This document shows, one piece after another, positions 41,362 through 54,095 of a DNA stretch of 64,000 nt. The stretch comes from Bacteroidota bacterium. Its GTDB lineage: Bacteria > Bacteroidota > Bacteroidia > AKYH767-A > OLB10. The translations under genes were made by a program, and so were the position numbers. Within the stretch, counting starts at the first letter, position 1, and every line of letters begins with the position of its first letter. The stretch is from assembly GCA_016699635.1 (NCBI GenBank), contig CP064983.1:2542001-2606000 (forward strand), given 5' to 3'. The notes under the pieces were generated by a model. It saw only the letters and a program-made list of their open reading frames with translations. It made no database searches and was not told the origin of the DNA.

Positions 41362-44300
41362 ATGAAGTTTAGATTTACAATTTTGTTCATGGCAGTGGTG
41401 TTTTTAGCCAATGCCGATCAAACTATTTTTCCGGTTAATTCAGTATGGAAATATTTAGACAATGGAACGAATCAGGGAACAACCTGGCGCGACTCATCAT
41501 TCAATGATGCAGCATGGAGTAGTGGTACTGCAAAATTTGGTTATGGCGAAGGCGATGAAAATACTGTAGTGTCTTACGGACCAAATCCTTCAAACAAATA
41601 CATTACAACCTATTTCAGAAAAGCTATTAGTATTTCAAACCTTGCAACATTCTCTGCATTTGAGTTAGGTGTTAGACGTGATGATGGTGTTGTAGTGTAT
41701 GTAAATGGTGTTGAAGCATGGCGTGATAACATCAATGGTGTTGTGTCTGATACTTCACTTGCTGCTAGTGATGCCTCTGATGATGGTAATTCTATAATTA
41801 CTGCTACCATTCCAACATCGTACTTCGTAAATGGCAACAACGTTATTGCAGTTGAAATACACCAGTTTGTTGTTAACAGCTCAGACTTAAGCTTTGATAT
41901 GCGACTTACGGGCCTTGAAACTCCGCCACCATCGAATGTGACAATCTTCCCTTTAAACTCAGTGTGGAAATATTTAGATAATGGAACCGATCAGGGTACC
42001 ACTTGGCGTGATGTTTCATTTAGCGATGCTACATGGACTACTGGCCCGGGAGAATTTGGCTATGGTGATGGTGATGAAGCTACAGTTGTTTCATACGGAC
42101 CTAACCCTTCAAACAAGTATATCACAACATATTTCAGAAAATCGGTTTCTATTGCTGATGTTAATGCATATACTTCATTTCCAGATTGGAGTAAAGCGCG
42201 ATGATGGTGTTGTTCTCTACGTTAATGGTGTAGAAGTATGGCGTGATAATATTGCAGGAACTGTATCCTACAATACATTGGCAACAGCAGATGCTGCTGA
42301 TGATGGAAGTTCTGTATTGACTGCTAATATTCCTACATCTTACTTCGTAAATGGCACCAACGTTATTGCTGCAGAAGTTCATCAGTTTGTTGTGAACAGT
42401 TCTGATTTAAGTTTCGATATGTCATTAACAGGAATGGGAAATACACCGCCAACAATGCCGTCAATAGTAATAGGTTCTTATTTGAATGTGGCTACACCTA
42501 CAAGTATTATTGTGAGGTATAGAACAGATATTACAACAATGTCAAAAGTTGTTTATGGTACAACTTCAGGAGTTTTTACGGATAGTACAGTTAGTGCATC
42601 GCCTGTCACAGAACATATTGTTCAACTTAGCGGCTTACTGCCAAACACAAAATATTATTATGCCGTTAAATCAGGAAATAATTTTATTCAGAATAATCCG
42701 GCAGAAAATTTCTTTATCACACCACCTGTTGCCGGAACAGCTAAACCCACAAGAATATGGGTGATAGGTGATATGGGTTTTGGAAGTGTAGAACAGAATC
42801 AGGTGCGTGATGCCTATTATAACTATACCGGAAGCACATATACAGATCTTTGGTTGTGGCTTGGTGACAATGCTTACAATTCAGGAACTGATGCAGAGTA
42901 CCAGAATAATGTGTTTAACAACAGATATGAAAAGATGCTTCGTCAGACTGTAGTTTGGCCAGCAGCAGGTAATCATGAAATGTATGCATCAAATGCAGTC
43001 ACAGAAACGGGGCCTTATTATGAATTGTTTAACTTCCCTACTAACGGAGAAGCCGGTGGTGTACCATCGGGTAAGAAAGCATATTATTCCTACAACTATG
43101 CAAATATTCACTTTGTAGTACTTGAGTCAACAACGGCAGCATTCAGAACTATTGGTGGTGCTATGATGAATTGGCTTCAGACAGACCTTGCTGCCAATAC
43201 ACAAAAATGGACAGTAGTTTATTTTCATCACCCTCCATATTCAATGGGTAGCCACAACTCTGATACAGAAACTGAATTGATAGAAATGCGTCAGAACTTT
43301 GTTCCTATTCTCGAGCAATATAAAGTAGATTTAGTGCTATGTGGTCACAGTCACAATTACGAGCGTTCGTTTATGATTAAAAACCATTTTGGATCGGAGA
43401 ATACATTCAACAGTTCAAATTTAGTTGATGGCGGAAGTGGAGCAGGCGCTACACCATATATCAAAACAGCATCGTCTAATTTTCAAGGAACTGTCTATGC
43501 TGTTGCAGGAACAGGAGGAATTCTTGAAGGTATTCAGGCAAGTTGGCCACATAGTGCCATGTATTCATATTCTTCTTCAACGTATGGTTCAATGTTGTTG
43601 GATATTGATGGAGATACTTTGTATGCTAAATTTTTAGATAATACTTTACCTAATCCAACAATCTATGATCAGTTTACAATTATCAAACAATGTGATCAGC
43701 AAGTGACACTGGTACCATTCAGTAATGTATGTTCCGGGCAAAGTGCTTTTGCACTAACAGGCGGAAGTCCTGCAGGAGGCAGTTACAGTGGTACAGGTGT
43801 AAGCAATGGCATGTTTAATCCTGCAGTTGCCGGTATAGGCACACATACTATTACTTATGCTTATAGTAATGGATTTTGTAGCGATTCTGCCACATCAACA
43901 ATAACTGTAACAACAGGAGGGCAGATTGCAACAATTAACCCTTCAGGGAATATTACATTATGTCAAAACGACTCTGTTCTATTATCTGCAAACAGTGGAA
44001 CAGGCTTAACTTATCAATGGCAATTGAATGGTTCTGATATTTCAGGTGCAACTTCTCAAACTTATACAGCCAACGGTGCAGGCAACTACACTGTAGCTAT
44101 CACTTCATCATGTGGAACAGTTGTTTCATCCGCTACAATTATTAATGCAGCTTCTTCAGTTAGTATTTCGCCTTCAGGGTCTGTAAACCTTTGCTCAGGT
44201 CCGGTTACACTTTCTGTAAACACAGGTGTAGGCTTTAATTATCAATGGAAAAATAATGGTGTTGATATTAACGGAGCTACAAATAGTAGCTTAGAGATAT

Positions 44301-46776
44301 TAAGTGCAGGAAATTATTCTTTATTAGCCACTGACTCAACCGGATGTGCGTCATTATCTAATATAGTAAATGCTACTGGTAGTGCACATGTAATCTCTGC
44401 GCTTGGCTCAACAACTATTTGTGCCGGAGGAAATGTTACTCTTTCTGCTCAAACGGGATCAGGTTTCACCTATCAATGGTATAGAAATAATGGTGTTATT
44501 TCGGGTGCGATTAATTCAACTTATAAGGCAACAAGCCACGGCAATTATTATTGTCGTACTACAGCACCCGGTTGTACAGGCAATTCTAACATTATTGTAG
44601 TTGCAGTTATTAATAACCCTACACCAACTATTTCTGCCAATGGGTCATTGAATATTTGTAGTGGAAGTTCAGTTATACTTTCAACCAATACTTTTCCCGG
44701 AGTAACCTATCAGTGGGAAAGAAACGGTTCTGCTGTAAATGGTGCAACATCACAATTGCATACAACAACACTTGCCGGAACTTACCGTGTCTCACAAACA
44801 GCAAATGGTTGTTCTAAAAAATCACCATCAATTTCTGTTAAGATTGTTGCAGGACCGACAGCTACTATTAATGCTAACGGAAGTGTTAATTTATGTAATG
44901 GACAAACAGTTACATTAAATGCTAACACTGTTACCGGTGCGGCATACCAATGGCTTGCAGATGGAGTGAATATTGCCGGTGAAACTAATCAAAGTTTGGT
45001 TGTAAATACATCAGGAAATTATCAATGCAGAATTACCACAACATGTGCTGCACTCTCTAATGTTATTACTGTTACAGCAAGTTCAATGCAGATTTCTATT
45101 TCACCCTCAACTACTCAAAATATTTGTCAGGGTAATAGTGTGCAGTTTTCAACTACCAATGACCCGGGTAACAGCTATCAATGGAATATTGATGGTAGTG
45201 CAATACCCGGAGCCATTTCAGATTCTTATTCTGCTAACGTATCTGGCATTTACTCAGTTTCCATTACTAATGGTTGCGGAACGCAAACATCGCAAGCTGT
45301 TACTGTTAATGTATTACCTGTTTCAGCAGTGATATCACCTGATGCAGCGCAGGTAATTTGTTCAGGCGGAAGTGTAAACTTTACTGCAAATTCAGGTTTT
45401 GGAAATACTTATCAATGGAATTTAAATGGAACTCCAATAAATGGAGCAACAAACCAAACTTTTTAATGCCAATGCTGCAGGAAATTATTCTGTTACTGTT
45501 TCAAATAGTTGTGGTGTTTATACATCTACTTCGGTATCGGTTTCTGTTGGGTCAATCTCTGCAACAATTAGCCCTGATATTGCACAGACTATTTGCTCAG
45601 GCGATAGTGTTCTGTTATCAGCAAATCCTGCAAGTGGCATATCTTATCAGTGGTATTTAGATGGTAATGCAATTGGTGGAGCAAATACAGCAACTTATTT
45701 TGCAAAATCACAGGGAAATTATACGGTAAATATTGTGAGTTCATGCGGAAGTTCTACTTCACCTTCTGTTGCACTTGCTGTAATTTCACTTTCAAGTAGT
45801 ATAACACCTGCAGCTACTCAAATTATTTGTCCGGGTTCTTTTGTGCTGTTGTCAGCCAACACGGGTAATGGACTAACTTATCAATGGAAAAAAGATGGTG
45901 TATTAATTAGCGGAGCTACACAATCAACATTCTTAGCTGACGAGACCGGAATTTTTACTGTTGATGTAACAAATAGCTGTGGCACGCTTGAGTCAAATCA
46001 GGTAACTGTAAATGCTGCACTAATCAATTCTTCTATTACTCCATCAGGAACTTCTACTGTTTGTTCAGGTACTCCGCAAACATTTTCTGTGTTACCAACA
46101 GCAGGAGCAACTTATCAATGGTATAGAAATAATGTTGCAATTAACAATGCTACAAATGTTTCTTTAAATGCATCAAGCTCAGGCCAATATTATGTAAAAG
46201 TGCATTTGTCAGGTTGCAATATTGTAACATCAAATACGGCAATACTTTCTGTTCAAACAAACACCACACCTGTAGTAACCGTAACACCGGGAACAACATT
46301 ATGTAATGGGCAACAGGCAACATTAAGCAGTAATATTTATTCCGGTGTTGCAATTCAATGGCAACATGAAAAAGTGAATATTCCAGGAGCTACATCACAA
46401 ACTTATCAGGCAAGTGTTGGAGGGCAATACAGAGTAGTTCATACGTTTAATGGTTGTGTTAGAAATTCTGCTGAGAAATCAATTAAATTCGTTAGCTGCC
46501 GTTCCGAAGGTTATGAATCTGATTTGGAAATGCATGTTTCAGCAGAGGTATTCCCCGAATCCATTTAAGGAAGTAACAAATATTAAGTTAAGCGGATTTG
46601 ATATCTCCTCTACAACCATTACAGTGACCAATATTCTTGGTGAAATGATTAATAGGTTTAATCCTGATTCTGAAAATATTGAATGGAAACGAAATGGAAA
46701 TGCGCCAGGTATTTATCTGATACAAATTACAGATGGATATAATCATCGCATCACACAAAAAATTGTAATTGAATAA
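41362..46776 (+). CDS. Secreted metallophosphoesterase with 11 Ig-like repeats and T9SS domain, frameshifted
   Basis: About 1805 residues when joined. The signal peptide is MKFRFTILFMAVVFLANA. Two near-identical beta-sandwich domains follow (about 20-190 and 192-360; each has WKYLDNGT and a repeat of DDGVV-YVNGVE). Next are a purple-acid-phosphatase-type fibronectin III domain and a calcineurin-like phosphoesterase (about 455-770). The metal motifs are visible: GDMGFG, LGDNAY, GNHE, FHHPPYS and CGHSHNYER. Eleven Ig-like repeats of about 80 residues come next (cores like YQWQLNGSDISGATSQTY), then a type A sorting domain (VFPNPFKEVTN to IVIE). Breaks are near 42182, 45462 and 46550, all extra single bases. 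It should act outside the cell on phosphomonoesters or diesters. Confidence 0.85.
41421..42437 (+). repeat. Tandem duplication of the N-terminal domain, period about 518 bases
   Basis: The segments 41421-41930 and 41939-42437 encode the same domain, with strong DNA similarity. For instance, GGAAATATTTAGA recurs at an offset of about 518 bases, and the stretches encoding YGPNPSNKYITTYFRK match. The neighbouring paralogue has only one copy, so the duplication arose in this gene. Confidence 0.8.
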
Positions 46777-46803
46777 TTGGTGAATTGTGTAAAACTTTAA
46801 CTG

Positions 46804-46836
46804 AAAACCGACTTTTTATAAGTCGGTTTTTTGTTT
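46804..46836 (+). terminator. Rho-independent terminator
   Basis: A perfect 11-base stem, AAAACCGACTT with AAGTCGGTTTT, has loop TTTAT and is followed by a T-run. It lies 28 bases after the first phosphoesterase gene and about 45 bases before the second, so the paralogues are probably transcribed separately. Confidence 0.88.
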
Positions 46837-46881
46837 CTTAGTAGGAGTTGAAAGTTAAGTGTTTATTACAATTTATTTGTC

Positions 46882-49800
46882 ATGACTACAAAACAATTTT
46901 TACTTGCATTTTTATTTTGTTTGCCACTTTTTTCCAAGGCAGATACTACCTTGGTTAGTTTTAATGATGCATGGAAATATTTTGATAATGGATATTTGCC
47001 TGCTACAAACTGGAATCAGATTATGTATAATGATTCAGCGTGGGCAATTGGAAATGGAGAATTTGGATATGGCGATGGTGATGAAACTACAGTTGTAAGT
47101 TACGGTGGTGATCCAAATAATAAATTTGTAACAACTTATTTCAGAAAGACAATCAGTTTAAACAATCCGTATGATTTTGCCTCATATCATCTTGATTTAA
47201 AAAGAGACGATGGTGCAATAGTTTATATAAATGGCACAGAAGTTTTCAGATCTAATATGACCTCAGGAAGTGTAGGTTTCAATACATTTGTTTATTCTGA
47301 TTGTGTTGATGATGGAATGGCATTACAATTAATAGTATTAGTTCCCGCAGATTTTCTTGCCGGTGTAAATGTTATTGCTGTTGAAGTGCATCAGATAAAT
47401 AATGTTAGTTCAGATTTATTGTTCGATCTTCAATTAAATGCATACAATAATTTTGTGCCTCAACTGCTGCGTCAACCTTATCTTCAGATGGTTGCCGATT
47501 CAGCAATTACAATTCGTTGGAGAACTAATGTTTCATGTCAAACTGCAGTTTTTTATGGCAATGATCCGGATTCTTTAAATTTTTCTGTGAGTGATTCTGC
47601 AAATGTAATTGATCATGAGATAAGATTAGCTGGGCTTAGTCCTGATACACGATATTTTTATGCCCTTAGTGATGGAACAAATGTTCTTCAAGGTGATTCA
47701 AATAATTATTTTAAAACAGCACCTGTAAAAGGAATGCCAAAGCCTGTCAGGATTTGGTCAATGGGCGATACAGGAATTAACACCATTGATCAGAATAATG
47801 TTCGCGATGCATTTCTGAATTATAATGACTCTTTGCCAATAGATTTGTTGTATATGCTTGGTGATAATGCCTATTATTCAGGCACAGATCAGGAGTATCA
47901 GGATGCATTTTTTCAGAATCACTATGAAGATATTTTAAAAAATATACCTGTTTTTAGTGTTGCCGGCAATCACGAAAATTATACAGCAAATGCAATCACA
48001 CAAACAGGTCCTTATTATGATATTTTTACTTTTCCAAAAAATGGAGAATGTGGTGGTGTGCCTTCAGGTTCAGAAGCGTATTACTCTTTTGATTACAGCA
48101 ATATTCATTTCATAGCATTAGAGACTAATACACTTTCGCTGTTGCAGCCTGGAAGTGATATGCTCAACTGGTTGCAAAGTGACATTGCTGCAACACAACA
48201 GAAATGGAAAATAGTTGTATTTCATAACTCACCTTACACCAAGGGTGGTCATAACTCAGATACTGAGACAGACTTAATTCTGATCAGACAAAATATTATG
48301 CCTATTCTGGATCAACATAAAGTAGATTTGGTATTATGTGGGCATAACCATGTGTATGAACGTTCTTATTTTATGGATGGACACTATGGTTTATCGTCAA
48401 CATTTGATTCAACAATGGTTGTAGATTCATCTTTTGGTGAACTACCCCAACCATATCTAAAAAAGTCGTCAAAGAATTATAAAGGATTGGTTGTAGTGCA
48501 AGCCGGATGCTCCGGTGTTTTAGATCCTATTGGCCCGCAATGGCCTCATCCTGCAATGAAAAGATATTATGATCAGGAACTTGGTTCATTACTTATCGAA
48601 ATAGAAACTGATACACTAACTGTGACATTCGTTGACAATAATGTTAGTTCACCGCAGGTGCTGGACGAATTTAGTGTTGTTAAAGAATGTAATGTTGTTC
48701 CACAACTTACAGTTCCTGTTGCAAAAGTTTGTGTTACTGATGATCCAGTGCAATTGAGTGCAACACCTATTGGCGGATTTTTTTCAGGCCTCGGTGTGGT
48801 TGATACAGTTTTCAATCCAACTGTTGCCGGGCAATGGATACATACAATTGCCTATACCTATAATGATATTTATGGCTGTCATGTTACCGATACAAAAACT
48901 ATTGAAGTAGTAGGAGGAGTTCCTTCACAACCTTTCGGTATTGTTGGTTCTATTTTGGTTTGCCCTCCTTCAAATAATGAAGTGTTGTCAATTCAATCAT
49001 TGCCTGATGCGGATAGTTACATCTGGTCAGCTTCTGCCGGAGTAAATCTTACTTCTTCAAATACAGATACCTTGATTAAGTTTGATATAAATACAGTTCT
49101 TCCACAGTACAACATTTCTGTCAGTGCTTTAAATATTTGCGGAAGCAGTATTCCTTCTTTAGTCAATATTACTTCAGTTAAATCTTTTCCGGTTAGTTTA
49201 ACAGGAAATAGTGTTATCTGCCGGGTGATACTTCTGTTTATACAGTAAATGTTTTCAATAGCCTTTCATCATATTGGTGGCAACCTTCTGAACACGTTTT
49301 TTTAAACGGACAATCCGATATAATCAATACATTTAATACATTGCATGTGAATGCTTCTGTTGACAGTAGTTTTACCGAGGGAAAAATTTGTGTTGCAAGT
49401 AAAGAAGCATGTCTAAGGAATAATGCTGTTAGTTTTATTGATTTAAGCACAAAGCCACCTGTTCCCGGTGTTATTTCAGGTCCGGCTGCTGTTTTGGGTG
49501 GAAGTAATGGTGTTGTTTACAGCATTGTGCCGGTTAGTGGTGCAACAGGTTATTTCTGGACGGTGACAGGTGATGCTATACTTACTGCAGGGCAGTTCGG
49601 CAATTCCGTTACCGTTGACTTCCTCCCTTCGTTTACAGGGGGATATGTTGGTGTTAAAAGCCAAAGTAACTGTGATGAAAGTATTGAGGTTTCTAAACGA
49701 ATTAAAACCTATATTATTCAGGTTTCACAGAATACAGTTTCGCAGACAAGAATAGCAAATGAATACAATCAGGATAAAATTGTTTCTGTGTATCCCAATC

Positions 49801-50036
49801 CAATCGGCAATGAAATGCATGTTAAGTTGTTGTTGCAAGATGCCTCATCAAATGTTCTTGTTGTTTTAAAGGATGTTGCAGGAAAAGAAGTTGGAAAATG
49901 GAGTAAAAAGGTTTTTTCTGATGAGGACGATATTACTTTGAATGTTTCAGGTTTAAGCAGTGGTGTTTATTTTCTATGTGTTACTACTGACAATATGCAG
50001 TGGAATGGAGTAGTGGTTAAACAAAATGATCATTGA
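46882..50036 (+). CDS. Secreted metallophosphoesterase with T9SS domain, paralogue, frameshifted
   Basis: About 1051 residues when joined. The signal peptide MTTKQFLLAFLFCLPLFSKA is followed by one copy of the beta-sandwich domain (WKYFDNGY; RDDGAIVYINGTEVF). Then come the fibronectin III-like domain and the calcineurin-like phosphoesterase (about 285-600) with GDTGINT, LGDNAYY, GNHENY, FHNSPY and CGHNHVYER. The Ig/PKD-like part is shorter than in the upstream paralogue. The type A sorting domain starts SVYPNPIGNEMHVKLL. One missing C near 49222 breaks the frame, which resumes as PGDTSVYTVNVFN. Its stop overlaps by seven bases the end of the convergent sensor kinase gene. The two enzymes may differ in substrate or surface reach. 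Confidence 0.87.
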
Positions 50037-53000
50037 TAAGTTAAGGGTAGGCTGATTGTAACTTTTGTTCCTAAGCCTAATTTGCTTTGTACTTCAATTT
50101 TTCCATTAAGAATTTGAACAAGTTCAGAAATAATAATATAAACCAAATCCTTCTTTGTTGTCTAATTGTTCATCTTCCTCATTTAAAGGTTGCTTATTTA
50201 TAAGCTTAGTTATTCAGGTCAACTGTTGTTCAGACATACCTTTGCCGTTATCCTCAATGGTAATTTCATATTGATTGTTTTGTTTGGAATAAATTTTTAT
50301 AAAACCATTTTCAGTAAATTTTGTGGCATTGGAAATTATGTTATGCAAAATTATTGATAGTAAGTTTGAGTCGGATTGAATGATGTCGTCATGAGATATG
50401 GTGCTGATGAGCCTGGTGCCTTTGTTGTATGTTAAGTGCATAAATTGCTCTGTAATATCTTCTGCCAATGCTCCTATAGCAACACTTGAAATCTGTTTTT
50501 TTATTCGTTTGTTTTGATGTTTAATCCAGTTCAAAATGTTTTCAGCATTTGCCTGAAGCTTTTCTGTAGTGTTTTCTATTTCACCTAACAATTCTTTATG
50601 TTTTTTATTGTCCATTTCTATCTCTTCACTCGCCCCCTTTTTTGCAACCATTGTAATAAATCTTAAAGGTGTTATCAAATCATGTGAAATAATAGAAATT
50701 AGTTTGTCTTTTATTTTGATAGATTCTGATAATTCATTATTTGCTGTTTGTAGTTCTGAAGTTCGTAATACAACATTTTTTTCAAGTAGTATATTTTTTC
50801 GCCTTATGTTAAAGGCATAAATTCTTGCAACAATAATTATTATTAAAAGAGCAAGTCCTACCATCGCTAACCAAAACCATATTGTTTCGTAATATTTATT
50901 TTCAATATGAAATGCAATAGTTGCTTCTGTATAATCTTTAGAAAGTCCTGTTTGTTTGCGTATTGTAAATTTGTATTCTCCTGATTTAAGGTTAGAAAAT
51001 TCTAAAGCAGATTCGTTTGGGGATAAGTAAATCCATTGCTTATTGTATCCTTCTAATTTGTATTCACAGAATAAATTTTCAGGTTCTCCCCAGTATGGGT
51101 TAGAAAATTCTATTCTAACATATTGAACAGAATTTGGAACTTTTATATTATTTGAAGTATAATAAATAGAATCATCTGCGATAAATTGGTCAATGCTTAT
51201 TGGATAATCTGACCTTGGGTCTTCAATTTTTTCAGGATAAAACCAAACCAATCCTTCTACATTTGGTAGTGAAACATAGCCATTGTTAAGTCTTAAATAA
51301 TTAGGGTCACATCCACCATTAAATTCAGGGTTACTGATGCCATCTTCTTCTGAATAATGAAAATAGGAAACCTGATAAGTTGTATCGTTAAAATAGTGGA
51401 CAAGTTCAGCAAATTTTGTTTTGATAACTCCATTGTTGGTAGCCATCCAAAGAAACCCCAACGAATCAGGCACAAAATTATGTACCTGTCTTAAAGCTTC
51501 AAATCTGCCATTTGGCATTTTTACAGTCTTACCGTTTTTATACATGTAATAGCCACGCCCATATGTTCCAATCAGAAGATAATTGTTAATAGCTTTAAAA
51601 TGATAAGTGTATTTCAAGGCAAGTTCGGGCAAGGTGTCTAACTTGCCACTTTGAGTGTCATATTTATAAATACCGGTATAGTTACATATCCAAAGTTTAC
51701 CTTCAAATCGTAATAGCTGAAAAATATTAGAATTTGATTCATCATTGTCTAATATTTTGATATGTTTTAATGTATCATTTACAACACAGCCGAAACTTTT
51801 GATGAGCCCAACCCACATAGTGTCGCCCTCTTCAAAAAAAGAAAGCGGAAGTTCGTCCCCTGTATAGTAGATGTATTTTTTTGCTTTGGTTTTTGGATTA
51901 AAACGAACCAATGAGTTATTCTCAGCATACCAATAGTTGCCTTTTTTATCAATACAAATGTTTTCGGAATAATTTCTAGCAAGGTTGAGCTTACTTTGTT
52001 TGCCTCCATTAATGGTAAATTCTCTGTTCCAATCGGTATAAACAGTGCTGTCATTTAAGGCTATTTGACAAAAATAAGTGTTGTTTGTGCCGGGTTCGGG
52101 ATTGGCGAACTCTAAGGATTTGAAATTACGTTTCTTGTAAACAAATAAGCCGCGTGTATCTGTCCCTATCATTATCAGATTCTGATCTTCATTATAAATG
52201 ATTGAGGAAATAAGACAGTTGTTTGGGAGTTGGTTTGTCAGTTGAACCGTGCTAATCAAATTTGCATTCAATGAGTCCGGAAAAAAAGAATACAAAGTAT
52301 AATCTACCTGAACACAAGGGTCACTATTGTTGAAATCCCAGAATGTGTTAGTGATTTTACGGGAGTAATTTTTACAGGAACTTAAATCTCCTTTTAATTT
52401 ACATTTAACCAATGACCACGATGTTAAATCAACTCTATATATTTCAGAATCATTTGCGAAAACATAAATATTTCCATTAGCAGAAATGAACTTGCGGTTC
52501 TGTAAATGATCTAAATTAAGCTCCTTAAGTTTATTCTTGCCTTTAAAGTGTGCAATTCCTTTTTTTGTCCTGACAATGTATGAATTATCCGGTAAGGGAA
52601 ACATGATTAACGGAGTTAAAATCCAACTTTTGTCAACGGTTATGTTTACATGAGGTGTGGATAATTCCAGATATGTTTTTATGTCTGGAAGTGTTCCTTT
52701 GATATTTATATAATTAAGTGAGTTGATTTTTCCTTTTCTTAATGTGTCACTTGTTAAACCTTTAATCTGAAAGATATTTCCACTTGGTTCTATCATTATC
52801 TTGTCGGCATTGGTGGTTTGGTAGAAATACAAGCCAAGGTAGGGCGCATCTGATGTAAAATGCTTTTTGAAATTAATGCCGTCAAAACGTCTTCAACCAC
52901 TGCCATACACAACCCAAACATATCCGTTCTTTTCATAAAACAACCCCAATACATTATTATCAGGAAGCCCTTTTTTTAATAGTGTAATTTTGGATACTGT

Positions 53001-53070
53001 AACTGTTTTGTGCTGATAATTTAAAAAATGTAAAAGAAAGACAAGAAAAAGAACTTTTTAATTTATGCAT
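50030..53070 (-). CDS. Propeller-type sensor histidine kinase (partner of LuxR-type regulator), frameshifted
   Basis: About 1010 residues when joined. The start at 53070 is chosen because it follows the regulator's stop by five bases. After one missing A it gives the signal peptide core KKVLFLVFLLHFLNY. The first propeller repeat is KKGLPDNNVLGLFYEKNGY, then a non-sense break within GSG-RRFDG near 52892. Further propeller blades and a Y_Y_Y domain (EYKLEGYNKQWIYLS) precede one membrane helix (WLAMVGLALLIIIIV). The HisKA domain has SIISHDLITPLRFI; the ATPase has ILHNIISNATKFTENG and EDNGKGMSEQQ. The last part (GFGL, then ISELVQILNGKIEVQSKLG) is reached through two more breaks near 50210 and 50140. 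It senses an unknown periplasmic signal. Confidence 0.82.
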
Positions 53071-53075
53071 ATACC

Positions 53076-53723
53076 TTAGACAATAGGAATGTTATAGGCT
53101 CGTGCTGAGTTTTGTAAATCCATAAGATTATTGACACCAATCTTATCAAAAATTCTTGCCTTAAAGGTTGCTACTGTATTGGATTTTAAATCGAAGTGTG
53201 ATGCTATTTCTTTAACGCTTTTACCTTTTAGCAATAGCAGTAAGACTTCTGTTTCGCGTTCTGACAAATTTGAAAACGGGTTTTCACTTTTACCTTTTTG
53301 TACACCGTGCTGCTGATCAAAGTATTTTTGACTTACATATTTTCTGCCTGTAAAGAATAGCTCCATGGCTTTTACTACTTCTTCTTCGCTGCTTTGTTTG
53401 TTAAGATAACCTGATGCACCAAGATTATTTAACCGTTTGGCAAAAATTTCTTCCGGACTCATTGAGTAAATCAGGATTGGCAACAGAGGAAATTGTTGTT
53501 TTATCTCCTGAAAAATTTCAAGTAAATTCCCATCAGACAATTGCATATCTAAAATCAGATGTGTGAAATTATTTTTTTCAAGTGAATCAAGAATTCCTTT
53601 TGAAGAATCTGTTTCTACAATATTGAATTTGCCAAAATGGGTTTCAAGTAAAAATTTTAAACCGCGTCTGATGATAACATGGTCATCTGCAATGAGGAGT
53701 GATATATCTGAAAATGCATTCAT
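53076..53723 (-). CDS. NarL/LuxR family response regulator
   Basis: This 215-residue protein has a receiver domain (about 1-125) with D16-D17 and the predicted phosphoacceptor in THLILDMQLSDGNLLE. The C-terminal LuxR-type helix-turn-helix (about 145-210) includes LSERETEVLLLLLKGKSVKE and NTVATFKARIFDKIGV. The frame is intact. The propeller sensor kinase starts five bases after its stop, so the two are an operon and a cognate pair. The giant secreted protein gene starts 373 bases away in the opposite direction and is a possible target. Confidence 0.93.
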   Translation of the reverse strand: MNAFSDISLLIADDHVIIRRGLKFLLETHFGKFNIVETDSSKGILDSLEKNNFTHLILDMQLSDGNLLEIFQEIKQQFPLLPILIYSMSPEEIFAKRLNNLGASGYLNKQSSEEEVVKAMELFFTGRKYVSQKYFDQQHGVQKGKSENPFSNLSERETEVLLLLLKGKSVKEIASHFDLKSNTVATFKARIFDKIGVNNLMDLQNSARAYNIPIV

Positions 53724-54095
53724 AATTTTAGTGAGTTTTATCGGATAAAAGTACTCAATTTTTAAATTGTAGTGTAATGTTTACAATTAGTATTTTTTTA
53801 GGTTCTTATTTTAAAAAACAATGTTAATTATTAAGTACTTACGAAGATGTTGGAAGTGCGTAGAGCAACCCCTACAAATTAACTCAAATTGTTTATTTTA
53901 ATTTGTTTTTTGAAAGAAGGGCAGAACTTTAAACCAAGTATTAAGAGTGATTAAAACCAAAACATTCGCATTTTCTCGTATCAATCTTGCTTCGGGCATA
54001 CAATTGCTTGATGGCTGGTTTTTAATTAATCTTAACTATATTGTTCTGAATTAGTAAAGTAAAAACAAAAAATATAAATAACTAAATATCAAACA
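53724..54095. other. Intergenic region between divergent genes, 372 bases
   Basis: The AT-rich spacer must hold promoters for the leftward regulator-kinase operon and the rightward giant secreted protein gene. No coding frame, strong hairpin or exact TAnnTTTG element is evident. A mixed-composition patch near 53850-53880 stands out slightly from the A/T background. Confidence 0.4.

Noticed and set aside
42161..45660. Extra frames inside the first phosphoesterase gene (for example those starting at 42549, 43425, 45045)
   Set aside because: They overlap the conserved phosphoesterase or Ig-like repeats in another frame and carry no recognisable protein features.
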